Under the pieces are notes generated by a model that had not been told where the DNA came from, ran no database searches, and saw only the letters and a program-made list of their open reading frames with translations. Made by a program: the position numbers and the translations under genes. A stretch of 64,000 nt of DNA from Paralithodes platypus (taxonomy: Eukaryota > Arthropoda > Malacostraca > Decapoda > Lithodidae): positions 46,407,403 through 46,471,402 of the forward strand of contig CM064492.1 of the NCBI GenBank assembly GCA_032716605.1. The letters run 5' to 3'. Below are positions 44,481 through 54,760 of the stretch, one piece after another. Every line of letters starts with the position of its first letter. Positions within the stretch are counted from its first letter, which is position 1.

Positions 44481-46190
44481 TCAAAGAGGGTCAAACCGCA
44501 CCAAAGTGTCAGGCACTTGGCTGCGCTGACCACGGATGGGTTTGGGTAGGTCGATGGCGTTGTTGTGGGTGTTGGGGCTGCCAGGTGACGAGGACAAGGA
44601 GCTCCTCAGAGGCCGAGCGATCATGGACTTCTTGTTGCTGGTGCAACGGAACACCTGTATTCTGAAGTCCTTGAGGCACATTCCCTTTTCGCCTAGTGAC
44701 CGGCAGTCCCGCCTGTAACACAGCCAGGCATTGGTCAGGCAGAGGTCCACACAATAGGCGAAGAGTCTCATGTACCACCTCTTGGACTTCATGGGGGTAC
44801 GATACAGGTGCACCAGCATGTCACTCTTGTCGATGCCCCCCATGTTTGCATTGTAGCTCTTGATAACATTGGGGCAATCGACGTCCTCCTTCTTCTTGGT
44901 GTCCTTGCTGTACCTCTTGCACTTAGACACCGGCTCCAGCCCCAGGTCAGTGGACAGCACAGTCACAGCCTTGTTGACCTTCCACCTCAGAGCCAGGATG
45001 CCATCGTCGGTGGTTAGGTAGTCATAAGTAGCACGAGGGACAGCCTTCTTCTCCATCTCCTTGGCTGACTTGAGAGGAGGGTTGCTGATCCTGTTGTCCC
45101 TCGCAGTCCCCGTGTACCTGATGTCTCTCGCCTGCAGGTACCTCACCAGCTCCAGACTCGTGAAGAAGTTGTCGGCAAAGATGGCTGTGGTACTGGATGA
45201 GGTCATGGTGCTGGCTAGAACTGACACAATCTGGCTGGTGGCTCCGAGGACCTCTTGTTCTGGGGTTAGGGGGATACCGTGGGCAGGTAGAGTAGTCTTC
45301 CCCTGGTAGAGGACCATGTCGTGGATGAAACCATCCTCCGATGCTCTGGAGAACAGTTTGAATCCCCACTTGTCAGGCTTGTTCTTGATGTACTGCCTGA
45401 GATTCCCTGCTGTCTTTCCCTTGTATCCCACCATGACCTCATCGATGGACTGCTTGGGTGTTTGAGGCTCACTCCTGAAGGCATCGGTGATGAAAGTGAA
45501 GAGGGGACGGACCTTGTAGAACCTGTCGATGGTGCCACCCAGCTGGGAGTTGTCATTGAAGTGGATGGTTCGGCGGAGTAGTCGGAAACGCTTCGATGGC
45601 ATAAGGTCGGCCACCTGAGGAACCCGAGTGTACATAGCCCAGTAGTCGTCCAGGGAGGGACACTCAACAATACCCATGTACAGTAGGATACTGATGAACA
45701 CCGTCATCTCTTCCTCAGTGGTCGAAAAAGTCGTGGCGATGTCCTTCTGGGTGGCATATAAGTTGGTCTGGTAGGTTATATGTTTGATTACCTGTGGAGT
45801 TATGAATCGGGCAAAATACTGGTGAGGAGCCTCGATGTACTGAGGAGGGTTGTGGTGATAGGTGGGCAGGGGTTGGTTCTGGATGTCCTCCTTCTTCCAG
45901 GTTGTGGGCCGTGCTTGGGACTTCTTACCCTTACCCTTGGACGCGTTAGCCCTAGCGCTCTCCTCTAGCGCTACCTCCATAGCCTCCTCCTCATCCTCCT
46001 CATACTCCTCTTCCTCCTCCTCTGGTATTTCCTCAAATGCAGGCCTGACACACTTCCTCTTGGGGTTCGGTTCATCCGACGCGTGAGGTGTGTTGACATC
46101 GTGGGGTGGTGGCAGCATGAAGTCCGGGTCAGCGACGTCGTCGTCATCCATGGATTCATCGTCGCTGATGTTAGGGTCGGCAGGCACCAC
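44481..46190 (-). CDS. piggyBac-family transposase, 569 codons
   Basis: The N-terminal ~100 residues are acidic then basic. The DDE_Tnp_1_7-type core follows with YFARFITPQVIKHITYQTNLYA-like sequence. The three catalytic Asp positions are SIDEVMVGYKGKT (D250), AIFADNFFTSLEL (D340) and NMGGIDKSDML (D454). The ORF stops at FDPL. In the -1 frame directly downstream (to about 44320) a C-terminal Cys-rich segment is encoded (TCKHRSRKG, LCQVCKVHLCLN, NCFKDYH), so a frameshift has detached the end domain that piggyBac proteins use for DNA contact. The catalytic core is otherwise uninterrupted. Confidence 0.92.
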   Translation of the reverse strand: MVPADPNISDDESMDDDDVADPDFMLPPPHDVNTPHASDEPNPKRKCVRPAFEEIPEEEEEEYEEDEEEAMEVALEESARANASKGKGKKSQARPTTWKKEDIQNQPLPTYHHNPPQYIEAPHQYFARFITPQVIKHITYQTNLYATQKDIATTFSTTEEEMTVFISILLYMGIVECPSLDDYWAMYTRVPQVADLMPSKRFRLLRRTIHFNDNSQLGGTIDRFYKVRPLFTFITDAFRSEPQTPKQSIDEVMVGYKGKTAGNLRQYIKNKPDKWGFKLFSRASEDGFIHDMVLYQGKTTLPAHGIPLTPEQEVLGATSQIVSVLASTMTSSSTTAIFADNFFTSLELVRYLQARDIRYTGTARDNRISNPPLKSAKEMEKKAVPRATYDYLTTDDGILALRWKVNKAVTVLSTDLGLEPVSKCKRYSKDTKKKEDVDCPNVIKSYNANMGGIDKSDMLVHLYRTPMKSKRWYMRLFAYCVDLCLTNAWLCYRRDCRSLGEKGMCLKDFRIQVFRCTSNKKSMIARPLRSSLSSSPGSPNTHNNAIDLPKPIRGQRSQVPDTLVRFDPL

Positions 46191-46306
46191 AGTAGCCTCG
46201 CAGCGGCGGGCCTGCTTGTAGAAGAGTCCTGTCTGTAACTGAAAGAGAAATCATTTGTTAGAAATGTATCCAAAAAAGTCAATACATGAATAAAAAAAAA
46301 TAAAAA

Positions 46307-46419
<113 letters not shown>

Positions 46420-46823
46420 TTATACAGTAACATATATTATGCATATTATAATAAAAAATATCTTTAGTAATATCACAAAATGTATATATAATAATTATAA
46501 TATAAATAAATAGTGTACAATATGTTCATTATAATGAACATTATTTTAATATAGAATTTGACCCAAAAATTTAATAATATATGAAGAAATTTGGTTAAAA
46601 TATAAAAAAAACACATAATTCATTATTCACTAATGAAAAACACATCAAAATATGGCATTGTTGTCACTGGAGCATGTATTAATGTTCTACACAACTTTAC
46701 CCACAACCCATAATGAATTGTGGAAATTATATAAAAGTTATATCTAGTTATAGAAAACTATTAGTGTCAATAAAAAAAATACGACATCCGTCCCAAATTA
46801 CCATTTATAAGCACTTACGTTTT

Positions 46824-46902
46824 ACGATAGACGGGCCAAATGTCCATATATGGACATTTGAAAATTACGATAGACGGGCGTATGTCCATATATGGACATA
46901 CG
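46824..46902. repeat. piggyBac palindromic modules 2 and 3, tandem
   Basis: Two copies of ACGATAGACGGGC each followed by a perfect 24-bp palindrome (46837-46860 and 46879-46902), both centred on CCATATATGG (46844-46853 and 46886-46895). They lie ~650 bp upstream of the transposase start. Palindrome flanks differ (AAATGT against GTATGT) but stay self-complementary. Confidence 0.85.
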
Positions 46903-47252
46903 ATTTTTCACTCATGGATTACATCAATTTCTATAACCCTCACGTAATTGAAACCAATATCATTCGATAGCACATTTATTCTATTGTACAATGTTTGGGT
47001 TTCATCAACTTACCGGCATTATGTCGGGTGGTAGGGTCGTCGGCGTGGGAGCAACTTTGGGCGAAAGTGCGTCTCGGACGAAGGTTGGGAGAAGACTGAA
47101 GTTCCCTCGGCTCTGAGCAAATGGCGAGCTGGGGAAGCTCTGACGTCAGTGGCTTGGGTTGTGACGTGATGCATCCTGATTGGCTGGGAGGCGATTGCAC
47201 CATGTTTCGACATCTGCGGGCGGCTGGGGGACGCCATTTTTGCCACCCGTTT

Positions 47253-47287
47253 AAGTTACCATATATGGTAACTTGCCCGGTAAAGGG
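47253..47287. repeat. piggyBac palindromic module 4 (right end)
   Basis: A perfect 22-bp palindrome (47253-47274) centred on CCATATATGG, joined to CCGGTAAAGGG and the TTAA. Confidence 0.85.
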
Positions 47288-47319
47288 TTAAATGGATTTT
47301 TTTAGGCCCAGGATCTTAA

Positions 47320-47798
47320 CCCTCCAGCCCCGGCTATGTACTCCATATATATTCCAAAAACCCGGGGGTTTTGGCTGAAAAACGTCTACGCCTAGGCTAC
47401 CGTATGTTTGTTATTTTGACTGCTTCCGCATTCCCGCGCATCCCCAAGCGTAGATGTGTTTCGTACCTGTAGAATGGCGTTAAGTAGAGCTCTCTAAGTC
47501 AACTGGTTCAGTTGTGATGACGATTTCATTGGAGATAACTTTGTGGCAAAAACAGCCACTTTACACTACTTTTCGCTACTTAACAATAACATACAGGCAC
47601 ACACGAACAAGTGACGCACTCTTTCTTGTGGTCGGAGATGCGCGGCGTCGGTCCAGCCGGCTGTTGTTTACATGCGTCGGACGGACGCCTCGCACACCAA
47701 GCTTACAGGCTTTCAAGCTGCCGGAGCCTCAGAGCCCTACCGGGTAGCGCGGGGTGTTTTATTTATGGGTTTCTCAGAGCCCAACCGGGTCTGGAGGG
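47320..47798. mobile_element. TTAA MITE family A, copy 1 (479 bp)
   Basis: TTAA at 47316-47319 and 47799-47802. Ends CCCTCCAGCCCCGG and, reversed, CCCTCCAGACCCGG. It matches 61168-61647 over its length, including AAAACGTCTA, CTAGGCTACCGTA and AGTAGAGCTCTCTAAGTCAA. It entered the TTAA inside the terminal palindrome of MITE B copy 2. Confidence 0.88.
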
Positions 47799-47862
47799 TT
47801 AAGAGTCTTCCCGCAGTCGCCCGGGGAAACTCTTAAGAGTCTTCCCGCACTTGTCGGGTTAA

Positions 47863-48500
47863 GGGTCACTCTACTGGTGATCTCCTTGCTTATCTTACTA
47901 ACTCTTGGTCATCCTCCCTTCGGGACTTCGGTGACATTTTTTCTATTGCACTAGACATATGGAAAGCCTTCGATAGAATCTGGCACAAATCTCTAATTTC
48001 CTAACTAACCACCTTCGTTTTCTATCCCTCTATCTGTGCCTTTGTCTCTAATTTCCTTTCTGACCGTTCCATAGCTGTAGTTGTGGATGGCTATCGCTCA
48101 CTTCTTTAACCACTCAACTCCGGTGTTCCTCAGGGTTCTGTCCTGTCTCCAGTTCTCTTTCTAATATTCATTAATGATCTCTTCAACTGTACCTCTAGTC
48201 CAATCCACTCATATACTGATGACTCTAGCTTACACTATTCAACTAGTTTTTTACAACAACCCAGCATGCAATCACTCCAAAAGTCACGTGACTAGGCCAC
48301 AGCATGCCTATCTTTTGATGTATAATTTTTTTCTGATTGGGGCAGAGAAAATCTTTATACTTTCAAAAGTTTCATGCCTCCAAGACCCAATTTCTCCTTA
48401 TATCTACCCATCACAATCTTCCACAAGGCTATCAATTGCTCTTCAACAATACACAAATAAATCCTTCATCGTCTCTCAATATTCTTTGTTTGGCATCCTC
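47863..48500 (+). pseudogene. LINE-D reverse transcriptase, palm region
   Basis: The frame resumes KGHSTGDLLAYLTNSW, then IALDIWKAFDRIWHKSL (motif A), NSGVPQGSVLSPVLFLIFINDL and HSYTDDSSLHYST (catalytic YADD with Ala to Thr), and trails into SDWGRENL-like sequence. Stops and shifts are present. Confidence 0.82.
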
Positions 48501-48710
48501 TACCCAACCTTAGCCGTTTCTGTCTGTCTCTTCTACTGTCTTACTTTTCCTTCTGGGGGCAGGGGGCTAGGAATACTCCTCCCCTTGTAAAATTTACCTA
48601 ATAGACGAGACAGAGTAAGGGGCGAGGGAACGTGAAAGTTGTCCCGGACCCAAAGAACAGGAACTTTAAATGGATAATAGATCGTGAGCTTGTGCTTAAA
48701 TCTTTAACTG
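48501..48710 (+). other. LINE-D end or intron sequence
   Basis: No feature recognised. Confidence 0.35.
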
Positions 48711-48783
48711 TCTTTATAGCGTAATGGTTTGTGCGCTGAATTTTGGTGTTAGTATTCTAGGTTCGAATCCTTGAAGTACCACA
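48711..48783 (+). pseudogene. tRNA-like sequence
   Basis: A-box-like TAGCGTAATGGTTTG and B-box GGTTCGAATCC at near-tRNA spacing, but the anticodon arm does not fold convincingly. Probably a decayed tRNA pseudogene or SINE head. Confidence 0.35.
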
Positions 48784-48795
48784 TGTATTCATTAA

Positions 48796-49205
48796 CCCTT
48801 GTGTAGCGGGCCCTCTGTGGCCGTTTTGGGCCTTTTCAGGCCATTCTGACTGCTATATCAACCATCAGTATGAAAGGAACTGTATTGCGCCAAAAACTAG
48901 GTGGAAATCGCTACACAATGACGCCACATACAGCTACGTAGCACTCGTGGAGCACTGACAGTGTTACCTCGAAGATGGAAGTTTAGTTGATTTTGCTACC
49001 TTGCTCACTTTTAGCGAACTATTGGTTACACTGTCATCCTCCCGCGCGGTGGGGGAACTGGAGTTAGTGTGGGCCGGGAGGCCACAGATGTCGGACGTAT
49101 GGATCATTACTATCCCACCCATTTTCACTCGATTTTCACCCTTTTTTCACCCTTTTTTTGCCAGTTTTTTTAACTCGACATAAGTCGCGAGCCGCTAATT
49201 AAGGG
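48796..49205. mobile_element. TTAA MITE family C (410 bp)
   Basis: TTAA at 48792-48795 and 49206-49209. Ends CCCTTGTGTAGCGG and, reversed, CCCTTAATTAGCGG. No ORF of note. Confidence 0.78.
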
Positions 49206-49214
49206 TTAATTTCA

Positions 49215-49330
49215 TTGATTTAATTAATTAATTGTTTCCACATAGCGATTTTGATTAATTCTTTTGCCTTTATATTGTCTTTGTCCAAGTTTTGGTTTGA
49301 TTATTTTGCAAGTTTTACCTTTTTATTCAT
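49215..49330 (+). repeat. Dispersed repeat X, diverged copy
   Basis: Shares TTTCCACATAGCGATTTTGA and TTTTGCAAGTTTTAC with 62085-62215 and the reverse of 41895-42045. Confidence 0.65.
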
Positions 49331-49708
49331 TGTATTTGTAAGTTAATTGGTGGGTTGGTGTTAATATGAAATTATTATTTTTCTTGTAATTTTGATGTGT
49401 GTCACCATGCCCACCACTGTAGAAAATGTGCTAAAAATACATAGAAGGCCTCTGAGTCGGACGGTCCCTAAGTTGAGTTTTCAGTCCTGTAAGTCCTTCA
49501 TAAACTGGCACGGATTGTCCTCGTGGGGAATAGGTCCACTTGGGGCGTTTTGTGTGTGGCCACCCTTAACGGAAGTTAGGCGTCGGTCAATAGATAGATA
49601 GATAGACCATGCCCAGGCAGGAAGCGGCATTTGGTATATAATAAATAACCTTTGTCAGGAAATAATTACCCCGTCTGTATGTAATGTTTTTATGCGTACA
49701 CTCCACAG
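49331..49708 (+). other. Intron sequence upstream of host exon 2
   Basis: No gene recognised. There is a short GATA tetranucleotide run near 49590. It ends in acceptor GCGTACACTCCACAG. Confidence 0.45.
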
Positions 49709-49820
49709 GGTTCAGAGCAGCCTTGTGGGTGTGTTCCGGCGGCTGGTACTGCTGTATGGGTCACAGATGCCCACGTACTGCACCATACACCTCCTCCTCA
49801 CCCTCGCACGACAGCTCAAG
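49709..49820 (+). CDS. Candidate host exon 2: start of a hydrophobic, probably membrane, region
   Basis: A 112-bp exon between acceptor AG (49707-49708) and donor GTAGTA. Its first base completes the Leu codon left by the exon at 12255-12362. The frame then reads VQSSLVGVFRRLVLLYG, then SQMPTYCTIHLLLTLARQLK, ending on a codon boundary. The segment is hydrophobic with interspersed basic residues, compatible with entry into a transmembrane region. No transposon protein here resembles it. Function is unknown; a PGAP1-type protein would have this lumenal-then-membrane order, but this is a weak guess. Confidence 0.6.
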
Positions 49821-49839
49821 GTAGTAACATTTAAGCAAA

Positions 49840-50390
49840 CTATTTGACAACAGAGAGTACTTTATGTGAAGGAAGGAAAGTTTTCGGAGCAATGGGAAGT
49901 ACTGTATGTGAAAGGTGAGAAATCTTGAAATGAAAGATAAAAGTGCAATGTATCAAGGGATAGTTGTACCAACAGGGCTGAGACATGGACTCTGAAGGCA
50001 AAGGAGAGAAGAAAGCTGGATGTGATGGAGATGAGCTGCTTGAGGAGTATGTGTAGAGTGACACATAGAGACAGATTAAGGAATGAAGAGATACGTAGGA
50101 GAGTGGGGCAGCAGGAACATTTGTCGGCCAGAGTGGACAGAAAGGTGCTGTGCTGATATGGACATGTTGAGCGAATGGAAGATGAAAGGCTTACAAAGAG
50201 AATATGTGAGTCAGATACAAGGAGAGGTAGAGGGGTTGGAAGACCTCCATTGAGGTGGAGAATATGTGTATACTACAAGCGTTGGAAGATAGAGGAACAA
50301 ATATAGATCAGGCAAGAGAAATGGTAATAAATAGGAATTAATGGAGAATGCTAGTGAATAGATGAGTGAAAACGCGGTCGTTTGGGAGAG
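49840..50390 (+). mobile_element. LINE-F 3' fragment
   Basis: Decayed frames encode AETWTLKAKERRKLDVMEM, MCRVTHRDRLRNEEIRRRV and YGHVERMEDERL, the C-terminal block of LINE-A/B-type elements but of another family. It sits in the intron after host exon 2. Confidence 0.75.
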
Positions 50391-50721
50391 GGGTTCGGGC
50401 GCCAGTTTGACTAGATAATTGTCTGTCAGGTGTTCTGGCTCTGTCTCGATTCTGCCACCCCCATGTTGTGTTTGAGGATGGGTTTCCTCCTCTCAGTCTC
50501 TGTCAGCATCAGTCCTGCCTTTGGATGAAGAAAGTTATTAATCAATATTGATTTTTAGTGAATTTTAGAGCAGATCCACTGCTAATACGATATATGTGTT
50601 CCTCGTCTGGTTATTTTCAGCAAAATTTGAGTATAACCTGCAAGATTTTTTTTATTTTTTTCATGATTTTATTAACTCAATGACTGCGGGCTGTTATATA
50701 TACAGTATACTGTACCGGTTG
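50391..50721 (+). other. Intron sequence left of DIRS-3
   Basis: No feature recognised apart from AT-rich stretches. Confidence 0.4.
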
Positions 50722-50724
50722 ATT

Positions 50725-51066
50725 GGGAGGTTTGACGTACCTCCCAACCTACCAAATAGGAAAACCTACTATTTGGTAGTACAGTAGTCTTGGAAAATCC
50801 AACGTCAAGGCTATTAACCTAATTGCAATGACGACTTGTCTATTTTGACTGCTATGTCATCATCCCAATCGCGGTTAAAAAAGAAAACGTCTAGAGTCTA
50901 CTCCTTAACTTGCTCTAGGAGACATTGTACATTAACCAAAACTACCACCGAATGTGAAAAACGCATAGAAGAGAAGAAAAAGGGATTTACCTGAGTAACA
51001 GCTGACAGCCCATACCGTCTTCTGTCCATGTTGACACCTGGTCGAACCTGAGCGCATGCGCCCCTT
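50725..51066 (-). repeat. DIRS-3 terminal repeat, 3' end of element
   Basis: Matches the DIRS-1 repeats closely from GGGAGGTTTGACGTACCTCC through the AAACGTCTAGAGTCTACTCC block. The inner part (50990-51066) differs and pairs with 59128-59215. Confidence 0.9.
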
Positions 51067-51136
51067 TCCAAGCATCATTATTCCACGTAGACAGGAGCGA
51101 GGATGGGCAGGGGTCCGGCTTGTGGGAGGGTACTGT

Positions 51137-51256
51137 GTACGTTGGATTTTCCAAGACTACTACCAAATAGTAGGTTTTCCTATTTGGTAGGTTGGGAGGT
51201 ACGTCAAACCTCCCAATTTGTTAGTAGTCTTGGCAAATCCAACGTCAAGGCTGCGT
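51137..51256 (-). repeat. DIRS-3 internal complementary region
   Basis: Joins complements of both ends at AAACCTCCCAATTTGTTAG, identical to the DIRS-1 junction. Confidence 0.9.
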
Positions 51257-51719
51257 AACAAATTGGAGGAGGACATCCAAGCCCAATTACCAAATACAGA
51301 TGCAAAACAAAAATATGAATGACAAAGAACACAAAATAAACAAGAGAGTTTAAAATGAGTGAAAAACTGAGTACAGTAGTAGTTAAAAAGAGCAGTTTTG
51401 TCAGTGTGACTTTGTCATTCATAGCATCGAAAACTTGAAAAATCTACAACAGTACCGTACAAAAATCCATTTCTTCTGAAGCGCAGATATTAACAGCATG
51501 CCAACATACATACATGGGAAAAGTAGGTCACATGGGACATATACTGTATACAGAATATATAAATATACCCAAGCTCGTGACCACAGTGTCCGTAACCCGT
51601 ACCCCCTCCCTTTTCCCAAAGAAAACAAATAAAAATAAAGAAAGACGAGGAGGGAGCCCAGGGACCTAGCCAGGGCACCAGGAGACGAGACCCCCGAGAG
51701 CGACCACCAGCCCGGCGGG

Positions 51720-53230
51720 TCAGACGACGGACACAGAGAGGTAGGAGGAGATGAAGGGTGTGACCGATGACCACAAACTCACAGAGGCAATGTCGGGCAA
51801 CGGTCGACAGTGCAGGAACCGTAGGGAGGCTGCAAAGGATCTAAGAACATGCGCAGAACCCCCACAAGCAGGGAAACCGGCACGAAGTGCCTGACAAAGG
51901 AGGCGGCCAATCGGCACCCTCGACAACCCCACATCAGGCCTCAGTGACACCCACACAGCCGGCACCACAGACGCCACATATGCGTGCCAGGAGCACACCG
52001 GGCAGCACACGGAATATATAATAGGAGATGAAATAATTAGTAAAGCTGGGAAAGAAAAAGACCTAGGGGTAGTTATGGCAGATAGCTTGTCACCTGAACA
52101 GCATATAAATAAAATAACTGGTGAAACCTATGCAGTGTTGACTAACATGAGAATAGCTCTGAATTATTTAGATGAAGAGATGTTAGCAAAAATAATAGGG
52201 ACAATAATACGACCAAGACTGGAGTATGCAGCAGTGGTGTGGTCTCCACACCTTATAAAACATAATAAAAAACTGGAAAGAGTTCAACGAGTTGCCACTA
52301 AGATGATAGCTAGCCTTAGAGACCTGCCATATGAGGAGAGATTGGAGAGGCTAAAGCTGCCAATGCTGAGGGAGAGGAGAGAGAGAGGTGACATGATCAT
52401 GATGTTTAAGTGTGTGAAAGGTTTTGAGAAGATCGATAAGGGAGATTTTGTGGTGAGGGACGAGGGAAGAACCAGGGGTCATGAATGTAAGTTGAGGAAA
52501 GTTGTATGTAAGTAAGTACAGCTTCCCGTATAGAAGCATTGATTGTTGGAATAAGTTGGATGGGGAGGTGGTGGGAGCAAGAAATATCCAAACTTTTAAA
52601 GCAAAATTGGATAAATGTAGAGAGAGAGACAGGACAACACGAGCTTAGGCTCAAATCCTGTATACTACAATTAGGTGAGTACAAGGCGAGCACGGCCACG
52701 TCGGAAAGCCAGCGGCAGCCAGTCCCGCAACCCGACTACCAGAAACCAGCGCCATGAAGGACAAAGGACTCCCGAGCAACAGCACCGGCGTCGCGTCCTG
52801 TGTGGATATTCGCGACGCCAGAAGGTCCAGAGTCCAGTCTAGAACCCACAGGGGAGGGGGCTGGCGTGGCGGCAGGCGAGCCCGGAAGGCCGGTTTCAGG
52901 AAGGAAAGCAGCATGGTCGGTGGAATGGCCAGCCCAGCCAGAGGCACAAAGACCACCTGGATGGTAGACAGGCGGCAGCGCACAGAGCGAAACAGGAAGT
53001 GACGGGCGCGGAAAAAGCGAAGCAAGCAGCGCTAAAGGCGTATGTCTCGCATCCAGGGCGGAAGAGACGTCCAGCGGGACACGGAAGACCATGGAGAGTC
53101 CGACCAGGAACGGGAGAAGAAGGCAGGGAGGACCCGACTGTGGACTGGGAGCTACCGAGCCCGCGAACGTCAACGAGGGCCCGAGGTCGCCAACCCGGCC
53201 CAAGAGGAATCGCGAGACAGGCAGGGGCAC
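51720..53230 (-). pseudogene. DIRS-3 tyrosine recombinase, split by LINE-G
   Basis: The N-terminal and first catalytic part lie at 52691-53230 (two frames; ALVSGSRVAGLAAA holds the first Arg). The C-terminal part lies at 51720-52010 (AHVLRSF with His/Arg, FISSYLS with Tyr). By comparison with DIRS-1 some 30-35 residues are missing at the LINE-G site, so that insertion came with a deletion. Confidence 0.8.
52011..52690 (+). mobile_element. LINE-G 3' fragment
   Basis: Open for 146 codons (52075-52515): SPEQHINKITGETYAVLTNM, MLAKIIGTIIRPRLEYAAVVWSP and RVQRVATKMIASLRDLPYEERL, then a short UTR ending TACAATTAGGTGAGTAC. It is the C-terminal region of a CR1/L2-like ORF2. No target duplication was found. 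Confidence 0.78.
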
Positions 53231-53254
53231 CGGAAACGGGCACCCTCACCGCAG

Positions 53255-54290
53255 CTAGGCGCACCAAGCTAGTGCCAGCCACAGGGGCGGCAACAACCAG
53301 ACCCAGCCGCGGAACTGTCGGAGCTTCAGGGGGATGTTGCACAGCAAGAGTGCGACCGAAGGAGGAATACGAAGAGCTCCGCCACCTTGTCCCATACGTC
53401 CGTGAATGCAACCAGAACTATTGCCGGGGTGCGAGACAGGAGGGAGAGGGACAAAGGCAACATGTGCAGCCCCCATGAGGCGAACCAGGAGAGCCCCGGA
53501 ACGCCCCAAGAAGCAGTCAGGTCGACGAAGACAGTATGCGGCAGCGTCCACTCCACCAGAACAGCCTGTCCGGACAACAGGTAGTCACGGGCAGGCAGGA
53601 AGCGCGCAGGGACACGCAGTGCCGGTCCGCCAGGAAGACCAACGGCTCTGCGATCGCCAACAGAGGACAAGACCTGGAGGACCTCTGCACGCGGAGACCA
53701 TGGACCTCCGACTGAATGTTCAACCTGAAAGCCACCGACTCGCTCGAAAGAGTGAACACGTGAACCCACAGGAAGAACAACGGCACCAACAGGCCGAGAG
53801 CATCGACTGGTAGGGGCTTGTGCCCAGATCGCCAGCCCAGACGTTGATGCCCCATGGACAACCGGGAGCCCGAAGCCACCTCGCACAACGTATCTGTGAC
53901 CACCCAGATCGTCGGCAGAGGGGCAGGCCAGGGCACGGCTGCAGAGAGCGTGCCCCGAGTGACCCAGGACCGAAAGGAGACGTGGAGGGCCCCAGACTGC
54001 GGTGACAATGGACGCCCCGGCAGAGCGTCCACCCGAAAGTCACCGACTCGCCCGAAGGGCCAGTGTTGTGAACCCTCTGGAATAACAATGTCACCAACAG
54101 GTCGAGAGCATCGACGTGCAGGGGCATGTGCTCGACCACCAGCCCTGACGGTGAAGTCCCATGGAATAGTGGGAGCTCCAAGCCACCACGCACGACGAAT
54201 CTGTGACTAACCAGAATGTCGGTGGGGAGGCAGACCAGGGTCCGGGTGGCGAGAGAGAGCCCTGAGCGACCCAGAGTCCCAAAGGGCCGG
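53255..54290 (-). pseudogene. DIRS-3 RNase H region with internal duplication
   Basis: Remnants of the first RNase H strand occur twice: VVTDTLCEVASGSRLSMG (53830-53900) and VTDSSCVVAWSSHYSMG (about 54150-54215). Nucleotide similarity extends over roughly 53705-53975 and 54036-54285, offset about 312 bp. SLRASCLPV..-type LPG sequence and QTYLLSG-like remnants follow. Confidence 0.65.
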
Positions 54291-54760
54291 TAAATGGTGC
54301 ATGGAACTAGCAACAATCTGGAACGTGACGGCCGACAGGGAGCGCGTCCAGTGCGTACCGAGCCAGGGTGTTGGAGACTATCCACCAAACGTCCAGGTAA
54401 AACAGGAGCTGGATACCGTCGCGCAGGAGAGGATCCAGAGCCTGTATCACCAGCATAGGGCCAAAATGCACCTGGTTTCTCCCGCGACATCACCAACGAC
54501 AGAGGTCGTAGCGTCAGTCGGACCATGAGTACCAACAGCACGTGAAACTGAGTGCCCATGAGAGAACAGGCGAGGGCCGACAGAACCAGCACCGGACTCA
54601 TCGCGTCACAGGCAGTCTACGGTACCAGGAATACACGAGAGAGGAAAATCCTGTGGCCGAGTTGCACCACCGGAACTACCCTTTTTCCTTGCATGGAGGC
54701 CACGTCGCTAGGGTAGATTCCACCTGGTAACCGTTCGGCTCCACGTGCCTCGTGGCCAGT
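54290..54760 (-). pseudogene. DIRS-3 reverse transcriptase remnant
   Basis: VFLVP of the RT start precedes a stop. The following frame reads LSALACSLMGTQFHVLLVLMVRLTLRPLSLVMS, matching the DIRS-1 finger/palm region, then jumps to sequence equivalent to that after the LPFGL block. A palm deletion of 100 bp or more is inferred. No catalytic box remains. Confidence 0.65.

Noticed and set aside
48711..48783. Functional tRNA gene
   Set aside because: A and B boxes are present but the anticodon stem does not fold; kept only as a tRNA-like pseudogene.
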